This document shows, one piece after another, positions 1 to 7,454 of a stretch of 64,000 nt of DNA (the first letter of the stretch is position 1; the number at the start of each line of letters is the position of its first letter). The notes below the pieces were generated by a model. That model saw nothing but the letters and a program-made list of their open reading frames with translations, had not been told where the DNA came from and made no database searches. The position numbers and the translations under genes are program-made. The stretch lies in NCBI GenBank assembly GCA_964524185.1, contig CAZGCI010000002.1, forward strand, positions 1 through 64,000, written 5' to 3'. Source of the DNA: Thiohalocapsa sp964524185 (GTDB taxonomy: Bacteria > Pseudomonadota > Gammaproteobacteria > Chromatiales > Chromatiaceae).

Positions 1-21
1 CTTCGAGATCATCCGCAGCTA

Positions 22-255
22 TTGACACCCGAAAACCTGTATCGGTTGGGTATACACCAGGGACTGACTCTGACCGGCCTCAAGCAGCCTCAGGAACTGG
101 TGGAGCTGGCCTTGCGCGAACTGGTTGAGCGGCGCATGCAGCAACCAGGGCGCAGTGGGCGGCAACCACGCCACCCCGGTAGCGCCAAAGGCAAGCTGCG
201 GGTGCTGGTGGAGGATCAGGTGCACCTTGAGGACTTTCGGGATTACATGCCGTGA
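22..255 (+). pseudogene. VapB-like antitoxin remnant
   Basis: A 77-residue frame whose middle, LTGLKQPQELVELALRELVE, is the C-terminal helix pattern of VapB (DUF2191) antitoxins. The usual N-terminal ribbon-helix-helix strand is missing. The C-terminus (VLVEDQVHLEDFRDYMP) does not look like VapB and resembles the tail of a Phd/YefM-type antitoxin. The frame overlaps the following PIN-domain start by four bases (GTGA), the usual antitoxin-toxin coupling. I read it as an eroded or recombined antitoxin. It could still be expressed, but the toxin next to it is broken. Confidence 0.5.
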
Positions 256-557
256 GAGTCCTGGTCGATACGCAAGCACTGCTGTGGTTTCTGCTAGATG
301 ACCCGCGCCTGACGGAGCCGGCGCGGCCCGTCCAAGGCGGCTTATCGGTTCCTTCGGGAAGCACAACCTTAAGGAAACTGGGACGGATCTGGGGTCTTCC
401 AAGATGCGTTGTGTCCCAAGCGCATGGGTATTACCGGGTGATCATCGAATTGCCCGCGGATCAGAACACGGCACGACCGACTGGCCCGACCCAAGGCAGA
501 GCCCCTTTGCTTTCTGCTCTGCGACGGCCTCGTCTATACCTCGATGCGCACGGGTAA
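252..557 (+). pseudogene. Truncated VapC-like PIN toxin
   Basis: The frame opens with GTG and reads MRVLVDTQALLWFLLDDPRL, the conserved first strand and helix of PIN-domain toxins, including the first catalytic aspartate (VDT). After about 25 residues, near position 327, the similarity stops abruptly. The rest of the frame lacks the later acidic residues needed for a magnesium-dependent ribonuclease site. It is therefore a 5' toxin fragment fused to unrelated sequence. The overlap with the antitoxin remnant shows the pair was once a module. Confidence 0.55.
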
Positions 558-792
558 CAATCGGTATCCAGGCAGGATCACTGTCAGGAGGCCCGCCACA
601 GACATACCGAACTTCGGCGAATATGCCGGCTCCGGTAGTGCCGAAGCAAAAGGCTGCATGGTGCTCTGTGCTTGCACCACATTCCGCGGCGAGCCTCTCT
701 ACGGTCTTGACAGCGCAATTCTCCCATGAAAGAGACGAGTGCGAGGAACATCCGCAAAGAGCGATTGTCACGAACAAGATAGGCTTTCTCAC
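442..792 (-). CDS. Possible small cysteine-rich lipoprotein
   Basis: A 116-residue frame starting with GTG. The N-terminus MRKPILFVTIALCGCSS has a charged start, a short hydrophobic stretch and a lipobox-like LCGC, so export and lipidation at Cys15 are plausible. The rest is hydrophilic with several cysteines and no domain I recognise. The ribosome-binding site is weak (GGGG about 10 bases upstream). Local base composition is less GC-rich than the surrounding genome. It lies among toxin-antitoxin relics, so it could be accessory cargo or a chance frame. Confidence 0.35.
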   Translation of the reverse strand: MRKPILFVTIALCGCSSHSSLSWENCAVKTVERLAAECGASTEHHAAFCFGTTGAGIFAEVRYVCGGPPDSDPAWIPIVTRAHRGIDEAVAEQKAKGLCLGSGQSVVPCSDPRAIR

Positions 793-979
793 AGAGGGAC
801 ACCCCGCGAACGGCTAGCACGTTTCGTCTTGGGACTAGTATGAGCACTGTCGGAGACAGATGACAGTTTTCGGTTGCATCTGCCAAAGACACATGGGTTG
901 TCCCCGTTGTCCGCTGAGCCGCTTGCGGCTGGCCCTCAATCAGGCTCAGTCAATTGAAACCAACCGCTTCTAGTTTGAA

Positions 980-1209
980 GATCAAGAGCGGTCCGTGTTG
1001 CAGATCTGCCTGAGTGCGATCCCGCGGAGCACCTTCGGGATGAAGCCAACTTCGCCGAGTATCTAAACGAGCTGAGCGCTGACGGTGATCCGGCCGAACT
1101 GGCACATGCCCTCGGTGTTACGGCGCGCAGCCGCCGCAACACAGAGGTCGCCACTGCCTCTGGGCTGGCTCGCGGAGCGCTCTACTGGTCGCTGCGCGCC
1201 GGTGTTTAG
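980..1209 (+). pseudogene. HigA/addiction-module antidote remnant
   Basis: This open stretch contains YLNELSADGDPAELAHALG followed by a helix-turn-helix ending SGLARGALYWSLRAG. That is the pattern of the COG3636-type probable addiction module antidotes. No ATG or GTG start exists in frame after the upstream stop at 977-979. The protein stops at TAG 1207-1209, just where the family normally continues with a final FxTVLKVLxALG helix. Both ends are thus lost and no RelE/HigB toxin lies next to it. I infer a decayed antitoxin. Confidence 0.6.
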
Positions 1210-1510
1210 CGGTTCCCCACTAGGAACCGCGTGTGCCACGCTTTGGGGGCCTTTTTGATCGCGCAGCGCGCCTCGGACAATCTCCCAGCCGACTGATCCT
1301 CCAGAAGCACACGCGACACCGCAAGTTGGCGACCGACCCAACGGCCGACCTCGCCCATGATGGGGCAGGATGTACCCTTCGGCGACTGGCAGCAAGCGTC
1401 AGGGCGGGCCGCGTCGCATTAAACGCAACGTCCCGCTGTTCGGGCTCGGCGCCTCCGCGCGTGCCCGCGGGCGCTGCTGAGGAGCGGGGTAGGACCGTTG
1501 AATACAGGGC

Positions 1511-1554
1511 CAAAAACGCAAAGAGCCGAACCAGGATACCCGGGGCCGGCTCTT
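1511..1554 (-). terminator. Candidate terminator downstream of tRNA-Arg
   Basis: On the minus strand AAGAGCCG pairs with CGGCTCTT (arms 1554-1547 and 1528-1521) and is followed by TGCGTTTTT (1520-1512). The loop is long (18 nt). It lies beyond the MITE-like element, about 170 bp past the tRNA 3' end. Confidence 0.45.
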
Positions 1555-1556
1555 AG

Positions 1557-1708
1557 GGAGATACCGGTTTATTGGCCATCCTGGCCAAAAACCGGACGGA
1601 GCCGGAAGACGCGGTCTCCCGGCCCCGCCATTTTCAAGCGCTTGAGCGCTTGGAAATGGCGCGGGGCGTCCTGCCCTGCACGGGAAACGCCAATAAATCG
1701 GCGTTTCC
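1557..1708. mobile_element. MITE-like palindromic element
   Basis: The ends are imperfect inverted repeats: GGAGATACCGGTTTATTGGC at 1557-1576 against GGAAACGCCGATTTATTGGC read inward from 1708 (16 of 20 match by eye). The bases CTTAG occur directly outside the left end (1552-1556) and again at 1708-1712, so a short target duplication is possible. Inside lies a long near-perfect hairpin (1622-1642 against 1645-1667), and each terminus also folds by itself (1564-1595, 1683-1708). There is no coding capacity. It sits 12 bp beyond the 3' end of tRNA-Arg. Confidence 0.5.
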
Positions 1709-1720
1709 TTAGTGCTTGTT

Positions 1721-1797
1721 TGGCGCGCCTGACAGGATTCGAACCTGTGACCCCTGCCTTCGGAGGGCAGTACTCTATCCAGCTGAGCTACAGGCGC
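1721..1797 (-). tRNA. tRNA-Arg (anticodon CCG)
   Basis: Read on the minus strand, the acceptor stem GCGCCTG (1797-1791) pairs with CAGGCGC (1731-1725). A G discriminator and an encoded CCA follow. The D-arm (TAGCTCAGCTGGATAGAG), the anticodon stem CTGCC/GGCAG around loop CTCCGAA, and a TTCGAATC T-loop are all present. Length is 77 nt. Its 3' end faces the gene-poor region with toxin-antitoxin relics, a common geometry for island attachment. Confidence 0.97.
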
Positions 1798-1875
1798 GGG
1801 GTGGGGGACCCCCAACGGTGCGCGCTGAGAGTCAGCGTTTAATCATAGTGTTTGTCTCCGCGCTTGTCCATGCGG

Positions 1876-4038
1876 TCAGCGGTCGCCGAATAGGCCCTTG
1901 AGGGCAGCGATCTGGGCACTGCCGTGGGCACGGGCCTCGGCCTCGGTGCGTTGTCTGCTGTCGGGTTGGTGCAGCTCGGCGCTGGGCAGTTCGGCGAGGA
2001 AGCGGCTGGGCTCGCAGGTGACGGTCTCGCCGAACCGGCGGCGGCGGCGCGCGCGGGTGAAGGTGAGGCTCTGCTGGGCACGGGTAATGCCGACGTAGCA
2101 GAGGCGGCGCTCCTCCTGCAGGCCCACGGCCTCCGCGTCCAGACCGGCGGCGGGGTCGCCGTGGGCGTGGGTTGTTGGCGCATCGGCGACGGCGGCTTCC
2201 AGGCTGCTGCGATGGGGCAGGAGAGCCTCTTCCATGCCCACCAGATAGACGTGCGGAAACTCCAGACCCTTCGCGGCGTGCAGGGTCATGAGGTGTACGC
2301 GGTCCCCGCCCTCGGTTTCGTCCTGGCGCTCCAGCACGTCGAGCAGAGTCAGCTTGGCCACCAGGTCTGGCAGTGAGGCGCCGGCGGGGTTTGGGGCGGG
2401 GGCTTTGCCGGCATTGGTCGCCTGGTTGGCGGCGTCGGCGACGGACTCCCGGTGCAGGCGTTCGAGCCAGTCCAGCAGTGCGGTCACGTTGTCCATGCGG
2501 CGCTCGGCGGCGGCCCGGCTCGGGGCGTTGTCGCGGCACCAACCGGGGTAGTCGATGCGCTCCAGCAGCGCGCGTACGGGGGTGACGGGGCTGGCGGCGC
2601 GCTCCGCCCCGGTGTGCTGGCCGAAGCCTCGCGCGGCCTCGCTGCGGTGCTCCGCCAGGATCTCGGCGAGCTCCTTGAGGCGGTTGGCCTGGCGTGCCGG
2701 CATCTGTGCCGCAAGCCGCGGGTCGGCGCAGGCGACGGCCAGGGGCTCGTCCCCCTCGGCGGCGAAGGCAGCGAGGCGCTGCAAGGTGGTGGGGCCGATC
2801 TCCCGCCGCGGCACGTTGACCACGCGCAAGAAGGCGGCGTCGTCCGCCGGGTTGGCGAGCAGGCGCAGATAGGCCATGACGTCCTTGACCTCCGCGCGGG
2901 CGAAGAAGGACGTGCCGCCACTCAGGAAGTACGGCACGCCCAGGCTGCGCAGCGCCTGCTCGAAGGGCCGCGCCTGGTGGTTGCTGCGGTAGAGGATGGC
3001 GATGCTGCCGTAGGGGCGGTCTTTGGTGAGGTGGGTGTGCTGGATCTCGGCGGCGACGCGCTCGGCCTCGTGGGCCTCGTCGCGGCAGACCAGGACGCGG
3101 GCGGGCTCGCCGGGGCCGAGGTCACACCACAGGCGTTTGTCGAACAGGTGGGGGTTATGGCCAATGAGGCCGTTAGCGAGCTTGAGGATGCGGCCACTGG
3201 AGCGGTAGTTCTGCTCCAACATCACGACCTTGAGGGTCGGGTAGTGATCCCGCAGCCGCGCCAGGTTATCTGGGCGGGCGCCGCGCCAGGCATAGATGGA
3301 CTGGTCGTCATCACCGACGACGGTGAAGGCGCCGCGCGGGCCCACCAGCAACCGCACCAGCTCGTACTGGGCGCCATTGGTGTCTTGATACTCATCCACC
3401 AACAGGTGCCGGATGCGGTTCTGCCAGCGCTCACGGGCGTCCGGGTCGTCGCGCAGGAGCCGAACCGGGCGGGTGATGAGGTCGTCAAAGTCGCAGGCGT
3501 TATAGGCCCTCAGGCTTTGCTCGTAGTGCGCGTAGAGCTCGGCGAGCACGGCCTCGAAGTCGTCGTCCGCGGTGCTGGCGGCGCGGGCGGGGGTCACCAG
3601 GTCGTTCTTCCAGCGCGAGATCTGACCGAGCGCCGCGGCGGGGCTGATGGCGTCGGCCAGCGCGTGCTCGCGCAGATGTTCCTTCAGCACGGTGGCCGCG
3701 TCCTCGGGGTCGAATAGCGAGAAGCCAGGCCGCAAGCCTGCGGCGTCGGCCTCCCGGCGCAGCAGGTTGAGGCCAAAGGTATGGAAGGTCGACACCTTCA
3801 AGCCCCGGCCGCTTTGGCCCTTGAGCAGGGCGCCGACGCGGGCCTTCATCTCCCGCGCCGCCTTGTTGGTGAAGGTCAGCGCAACGATGGCGGAGGCGGG
3901 CACCCCATGCGCGCACACCAGATGCGCGATCTTGCGGGTAATCACCCGCGTCTTGCCGGAGCCGGCACCGGCGATGACGAGCAGGGGGCCGCCGATGTGC
4001 GCGACGGCCTCGGCCTGGCGGGGGTTGAGGCCATGCAT
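1876..4038 (-). CDS. rep: ATP-dependent DNA helicase Rep
   Basis: A superfamily 1A 3'-5' DNA helicase that helps replication forks past obstacles and acts in restart and repair. The 720-residue product begins MHGLNPRQAEAV, the Rep/UvrD N-terminus, and has Walker A GAGSGKT (residues 24-30), motif II LLVDEYQDTN, motif III VGDDDQSIYAWRG, motif IV EQNYRS, motif V TLHAAKGLEF and motif VI CYVGITRA. The opening matches Rep better than UvrD. It is somewhat longer than E. coli Rep, with an insertion after the GVPYFLSGG region. The ATG at 4036-4038 places the Walker A at the usual distance. It is monocistronic and divergent from the DUF2782 gene. Confidence 0.95.
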   Translation of the reverse strand: MHGLNPRQAEAVAHIGGPLLVIAGAGSGKTRVITRKIAHLVCAHGVPASAIVALTFTNKAAREMKARVGALLKGQSGRGLKVSTFHTFGLNLLRREADAAGLRPGFSLFDPEDAATVLKEHLREHALADAISPAAALGQISRWKNDLVTPARAASTADDDFEAVLAELYAHYEQSLRAYNACDFDDLITRPVRLLRDDPDARERWQNRIRHLLVDEYQDTNGAQYELVRLLVGPRGAFTVVGDDDQSIYAWRGARPDNLARLRDHYPTLKVVMLEQNYRSSGRILKLANGLIGHNPHLFDKRLWCDLGPGEPARVLVCRDEAHEAERVAAEIQHTHLTKDRPYGSIAILYRSNHQARPFEQALRSLGVPYFLSGGTSFFARAEVKDVMAYLRLLANPADDAAFLRVVNVPRREIGPTTLQRLAAFAAEGDEPLAVACADPRLAAQMPARQANRLKELAEILAEHRSEAARGFGQHTGAERAASPVTPVRALLERIDYPGWCRDNAPSRAAAERRMDNVTALLDWLERLHRESVADAANQATNAGKAPAPNPAGASLPDLVAKLTLLDVLERQDETEGGDRVHLMTLHAAKGLEFPHVYLVGMEEALLPHRSSLEAAVADAPTTHAHGDPAAGLDAEAVGLQEERRLCYVGITRAQQSLTFTRARRRRRFGETVTCEPSRFLAELPSAELHQPDSRQRTEAEARAHGSAQIAALKGLFGDR

Positions 4039-4211
4039 AAGAGGTTCGACGTCCGCGTGGCGAAGCTTGTGGTGTCCGATTCGAGAGAGGGCTTGGTCGT
4101 CGTTTCCGCCAGGGGCAGCGCGGTGCGGACCGGGGACCGCGGTGCGGGTGCGCCGGATTGATTCGGCCCTGGGGACGGGGGGCTGCAGTCGGCCGTCTGC
4201 GCGATTGCGAC

Positions 4212-4254
4212 GCGGACTGAAGTCCGCTTGCCCCAGGGGCCGACTGAAGTCGGC
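4212..4254. repeat. Tandem ACTGAAGT hairpins (REP-like)
   Basis: Two near-perfect palindromes share the core ACTGAAGT: GCGGACTGAAGTCCGC (4212-4227) and GCCGACTGAAGTCGGC (4239-4254). Each has 7-bp arms and a GA centre. The arms differ by compensatory changes, so the fold is kept while the bases vary. This suggests a REP-type element or a structured RNA rather than a protein operator. Confidence 0.6.
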
Positions 4255-4303
4255 GTACCCGGGCGCGCGGCGCCCGGCTTAGACATCAGGGGCTAGCGCC
4301 TAG

Positions 4304-4328
4304 CCCCCAGCCCCCAGCCCCCAGCCCC
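4304..4328. repeat. C5AG tract (G-quadruplex potential)
   Basis: Four C-runs (4304-4308, 4311-4315, 4318-4322, 4325-4328) are separated by AG. On the minus strand this is four G-runs with 2-nt loops, a classic G-quadruplex pattern. It lies between the divergent rep and DUF2782 genes. Confidence 0.7.
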
Positions 4329-4414
4329 TGACCGCGTCCTGCCACCAACAGTAGCCCCTTTCCGGCCCTTCCGTAATACACTAACGCGCTCCCCCTATCT
4401 GCCCCCGGATCGCC

Positions 4415-4783
4415 ATGCCTGTGTTCCCGTTTCCGGCGCCCTTTATCTTTTTTTCCACGCTGCTCTTGGGCGGCGTCGGCCTTGGTCTGTCTGCGGGTGC
4501 CTTGGCGCAGCCGGGCGACGAGAGCCCGTTCCTCTCCGCACCATCCGTGCCCGTGCCGCCGTCGGCGGCGGGGCGGGTGGAGCCGGAGGTGACCATCATC
4601 GAGACCGATGAGGAGGTCATCTACGAGTATCGCGTCAGGGGTCAGGTGTATATGGTCAAGATCCAGCCCGTCGCCGGCCCGCCTTACTATCTGCTGGACA
4701 CCAACGGCGACGGCATCCTCGACGTGCAGGAGAACCGCACGCCGAACCTCGCCCTGCCGCAGTGGCTGTTGTTCAGGTGGTAA
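4415..4783 (+). CDS. DUF2782 family periplasmic protein
   Basis: A 122-residue protein with an N-terminal signal peptide (hydrophobic residues about 8-31, cut likely after ALA at about 32). The C-terminal domain has the DUF2782 hallmarks: VTIIETDEEVIYEYRVRGQV, then YMVKIQPVAGPPYYLLDTNG with a DGDG-like turn, then a hydrophobic end (LPQWLLFRW). The molecular function of the family is unknown to me. It is a small exported protein often found in gammaproteobacteria. The ATG at 4415 is the only start giving a complete signal sequence. Confidence 0.8.
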   Translation: MPVFPFPAPFIFFSTLLLGGVGLGLSAGALAQPGDESPFLSAPSVPVPPSAAGRVEPEVTIIETDEEVIYEYRVRGQVYMVKIQPVAGPPYYLLDTNGDGILDVQENRTPNLALPQWLLFRW

Positions 4784-4844
4784 CCCGTGCGGCCCGGCGC
4801 GGTGATGCACCGAGCGCCGCGCCCGCTGTCGAGCAGGTTTGCGC

Positions 4845-5558
4845 ATGGCAGACCGACCAGTAGCGGCGGGTCCGCTACAGACATGGCTGCTGCGGCTCGC
4901 GGCCTGGCTGGATCTGGTCAATACCTGGGTCGGCCGCGTCGTCGCCTGGCTGGCGCTGGCCATGGTGCTGGTGACCTTCCTGGTGGTGGTGCTGCGCTAT
5001 GGCTTCGATCGGGGCTCCATCGCGCTGCAGGAATCCATCACCTACATGCACGCCACGCTGTTCATGCTGGGCGCCGCCTACACGCTGCAGCTCAACGGGC
5101 ATGTGCGCGTGGATATCTTCTACCACCGCTTTGGCCCGCGCGGGCGCGCCTGGGTCGATCTGTTCGGCACCCTGGTGCTGCTGATCCCGGTATGTCTGTT
5201 CATCCTGGCCTCTGCCTGGGGCTATGTCACCGACTCCTGGGCCGTGCGTGAGGGCTCGCGGGAGGCGGGCGGGCTGCCCTACGTGTATGGGCTGAAGACG
5301 CTGCTGGTGATGATGCCGCTGCTGCTGTTGCTCCAGGGGCTGGTCTGGCTGCTGCGCAACACGCTGTTTCTGGCCGGGGTCGGGGCCGCGTTGAGCCCGC
5401 CCGTGCAGAGCCGTCGTGCAGGCACGGCCGCGGCGCCGCAGGCGGCAGGCGCGACCGGGCCCGATGCCGAGGGCGGGCAGCGGACTGCTGCTTCAGCCCT
5501 TCACCGCGCCGAGCNNNNNNNNNNGGGGGCGGGGGCGGGGGGCCCAGCCGATGGCTGA
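4845..5558 (+). CDS. dctQ: TRAP transporter small permease (DctQ)
   Basis: The small four-helix membrane subunit of a TRAP transporter, which with DctM moves a carboxylate-type solute using a sodium or proton gradient. Hydrophobic helices lie near residues 30-50, 65-85, 105-130 and 150-175, and the DctQ signature appears around LRYGFDRGSIALQESITYMH. The ATG at 4845 follows a GAGCAGG ribosome-binding site. The 3' part crosses a 10-N gap (5515-5524) and the last 60 or so residues are Ala/Gly-rich and unlike the family, so the true C-terminus is uncertain. The frame overlaps dctM by eight bases. Confidence 0.85.
   Translation: MADRPVAAGPLQTWLLRLAAWLDLVNTWVGRVVAWLALAMVLVTFLVVVLRYGFDRGSIALQESITYMHATLFMLGAAYTLQLNGHVRVDIFYHRFGPRGRAWVDLFGTLVLLIPVCLFILASAWGYVTDSWAVREGSREAGGLPYVYGLKTLLVMMPLLLLLQGLVWLLRNTLFLAGVGAALSPPVQSRRAGTAAAPQAAGATGPDAEGGQRTAASALHRAEXXXXGAGAGGPADG
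5515..5524. other. Assembly gap (10 N)
   Basis: Ten undetermined bases next to a G-rich run (5525-5542). The gap lies in the 3' end of dctQ, just before the dctM start. It means a scaffold join or an unread G-rich hairpin. Sequence may be missing or misjoined here. Confidence 0.99.
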
Positions 5559-6933
5559 GCTGATGCCGCTGCTGCTGTTTCTCGCCGTCGGCGGGGTGCT
5601 GCTGCTGGGCTATCCGGTGGCGCTGTCGCTCGGCGGCACGGCGCTGGTCTTCGCCTTCCTCGGCGATTGGCTCGGGTTGTTTGAGAGCGCCTTCATCGGG
5701 GCGTTGCCCAACCGGATTTACGGCGTCATGACCAATGAGACGCTCATCGCGGTGCCGCTGTTCGTCTTCATGGGCGTCATGCTGGAGCGCTCCAAGGTCG
5801 CGGAGAACCTGCTCGATACCATGGCGCTGCTGTTCGGCCCCCTGCGCGGGGGCTTGGGCATTTCGGTCACGGTGGTGGGCATGTTGCTGGCGGCGAGCAC
5901 GGGCATCGTCGGCGCCACGGTGGTGACCATGGGCCTGTTGTCTCTGCCCACCATGCTGCGGCGCAACTATGCGCCCAGTGTGGCCGCCGGCACCATCTGC
6001 GCGTCCGGCACGCTGGGGCAGATCATCCCGCCGTCGATCGTGCTGGTGCTGCTCGGCGATGTGCTCTCCGCCGCCTATCAGCAGGCGCAGCTCGATCTGG
6101 GCATCTTCTCGCCGGAGACCGTGTCGGTGGGGGATCTGTTCTTCGGCGCACTCATCCCGGGCCTGCTGCTGGTGGCGGCTTATATTGGCTACATCTTGGG
6201 CCTAGCGGTGTTTCGCCCCGGGGCCGTGCCGGCCATCCCCGCCGCGGAGCGCCCGCGGCATGACGGGCGCTTCTGGCTGCGCGTTCTGCGGGTGTTGCTG
6301 CCGCCGCTCGGGCTCATCGCCGCGGTGCTGGGGTCCATTCTCTATGGTGTCGCCACGCCCACGGAGGCGGCCTCTGTGGGCGCCGTGGGTGCCATCTTGC
6401 TCGCGGCGCTGCAGCGCCAGCTGAGTCTGCGTACGCTGACGGCCGTGGTGCGCCAGACCACGGTGGTCACCAGCATGGTGTTCCTGATCTTCATCGGTGC
6501 GGCCATCTTCTCGCTGGTGTTCCGCGGCTTCGGCGGCGATGGGGTTGTCACGGACTTACTCACCGGCCTACCGGGTGGCGTGGTCGGCGCCGTGGCGGTG
6601 GTGATGTTGGTGATGTTCCTGCTCGGGTTCATCCTGGACTTCATCGAGATCACCTTCGTGGTGGTACCCATCGTTGGCCCGGTGCTGCTGGCCATGGGGC
6701 TGGACCCGGTGTGGCTTGGCGTGATGATTGCCATCAACCTGCAGACCTCCTTCCTGACACCGCCCTTCGGCTTCTCGCTGTTCTACCTGCGCGGTGTGGC
6801 GCCGGAGTCGGTCACGACGCCGCAGATCTACCGAGGCGTCATGCCCTTCATCGCCCTGCAGCTGCTTATGCTGGGCGCGCTGGCCCTATTCCCGGGACTC
6901 GCCACCTGGCTGCCGAAGGCCATCTATTCCTGA
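5551..6933 (+). CDS. dctM: TRAP transporter large permease (DctM)
   Basis: A 460-residue polytopic inner-membrane protein forming the transport channel of a TRAP system. It carries the family blocks MTNETLIAVPLFVFMGVMLE, the TGIVGATVVTMG segment, ASGTLGQIIPPSIVLVLLGD and a C-terminal LQTSFLTPPFGFSLFYLRG. This form resembles the mannitol/chloroaromatic TRAP subgroup. ATG 5551 lies just after the assembly gap and overlaps the dctQ stop (ATGGCTGA). No DctP-type solute-binding protein is present nearby, so the substrate cannot be inferred. The frame is intact. Confidence 0.93.
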   Translation: MAELMPLLLFLAVGGVLLLGYPVALSLGGTALVFAFLGDWLGLFESAFIGALPNRIYGVMTNETLIAVPLFVFMGVMLERSKVAENLLDTMALLFGPLRGGLGISVTVVGMLLAASTGIVGATVVTMGLLSLPTMLRRNYAPSVAAGTICASGTLGQIIPPSIVLVLLGDVLSAAYQQAQLDLGIFSPETVSVGDLFFGALIPGLLLVAAYIGYILGLAVFRPGAVPAIPAAERPRHDGRFWLRVLRVLLPPLGLIAAVLGSILYGVATPTEAASVGAVGAILLAALQRQLSLRTLTAVVRQTTVVTSMVFLIFIGAAIFSLVFRGFGGDGVVTDLLTGLPGGVVGAVAVVMLVMFLLGFILDFIEITFVVVPIVGPVLLAMGLDPVWLGVMIAINLQTSFLTPPFGFSLFYLRGVAPESVTTPQIYRGVMPFIALQLLMLGALALFPGLATWLPKAIYS

Positions 6934-7103
6934 ACGGCGGACGAGCGCCAAGGTCATCCGCGGGCAGCCAGGCGGACCTCAGCGGTTGTGGCGCGCGAGA
7001 CGGCGCCCCCCCGGTGCACGTCACGGGCGGCAGAGCCGCCAAGATGGCAGGCCAAGGTAGGGCCTCGGCAGGAGCGGGCAGGGCTCAGCTTGGCGTGTGG
7101 CGG

Positions 7104-7454
7104 TTAGGGCCGACAGCCGGCCCCGGCACTGCTGTCTGCGATGATGGGCGGGAGCATCTCGGCGGCGTGCAGCAGACCCCGCAAGAGCATGGGCTGCGGC
7201 TCGCGAAACATCACGCCAATACCGGCGTTGTCGCCGTCGGTGACGACGGCGGGGATGAGCCAGTCACGGCCCAGGCAGGAGAGCTCCAGCTCGATGGGGG
7301 TACCCACCGGCAGGATCAGCGACTGTACCGAGAGGAACATGCCATCCACGCCAAGGTCCCGCGCGCTGGCGCCTAGGAACGGGCGGCGGCCGTAACGGAT
7401 GTACACCGGAATATTGATGGGGTGCCGGGAGGCGTAACGGCGTTCGTGGTCCAC
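7104..7454 (-). CDS. PilZ domain protein
   Basis: A 116-residue single-domain protein with the cyclic-di-GMP binding signature ERRYASR (RxxxR) near the N-terminus. A second-strand motif ARDLGVDGMF follows, matching the D/N-x-S-x-x-G position although the serine is replaced by glycine. The GTG start at 7454 has a strong ribosome-binding site (CAGGAGACCC) eight bases upstream; the open frame continues further upstream without family similarity, so the shorter start is preferred. It probably acts as a soluble c-di-GMP effector. No partner gene is adjacent. Confidence 0.85.
   Translation of the reverse strand: MDHERRYASRHPINIPVYIRYGRRPFLGASARDLGVDGMFLSVQSLILPVGTPIELELSCLGRDWLIPAVVTDGDNAGIGVMFREPQPMLLRGLLHAAEMLPPIIADSSAGAGCRP

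Larger units (their letters stand above)
4039..4414. other. rep/DUF2782 divergent intergenic region
   Basis: No gene is visible here. The space holds two tandem ACTGAAGT hairpins (4212-4254) and a C5AG tract (4304-4328). Promoters for both flanking genes should lie here, but I cannot pick convincing -35/-10 boxes. Confidence 0.6.

Noticed and set aside
1209..1230. A perfect 8-bp hairpin (GCGGTTCC/GGAACCGC) after the HigA remnant, considered as a terminator.
   Set aside because: No U-run follows; function unproven.
1399..1901. Open frames on both strands across the tRNA-Arg gene (plus-strand RIRTCDP, minus-strand VAQLDRVLPSEGRGHRFESC).
   Set aside because: These are well-known false translations of a tRNA gene and its complement, not proteins.
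2484..2921. Frames inside rep and other genes rich in Arg/Ser/Ala.
   Set aside because: Typical out-of-frame translations of GC-rich genes.
2452..3717. A 421-codon plus-strand frame opposite rep.
   Set aside because: It is antisense to an intact helicase gene and results from GC-rich third codon positions; no domain is visible.
4286..4963. A 225-codon minus-strand frame over the DUF2782 gene.
   Set aside because: The plus-strand product has a signal peptide and DUF2782 motifs; this frame has neither a domain nor a ribosome-binding site.
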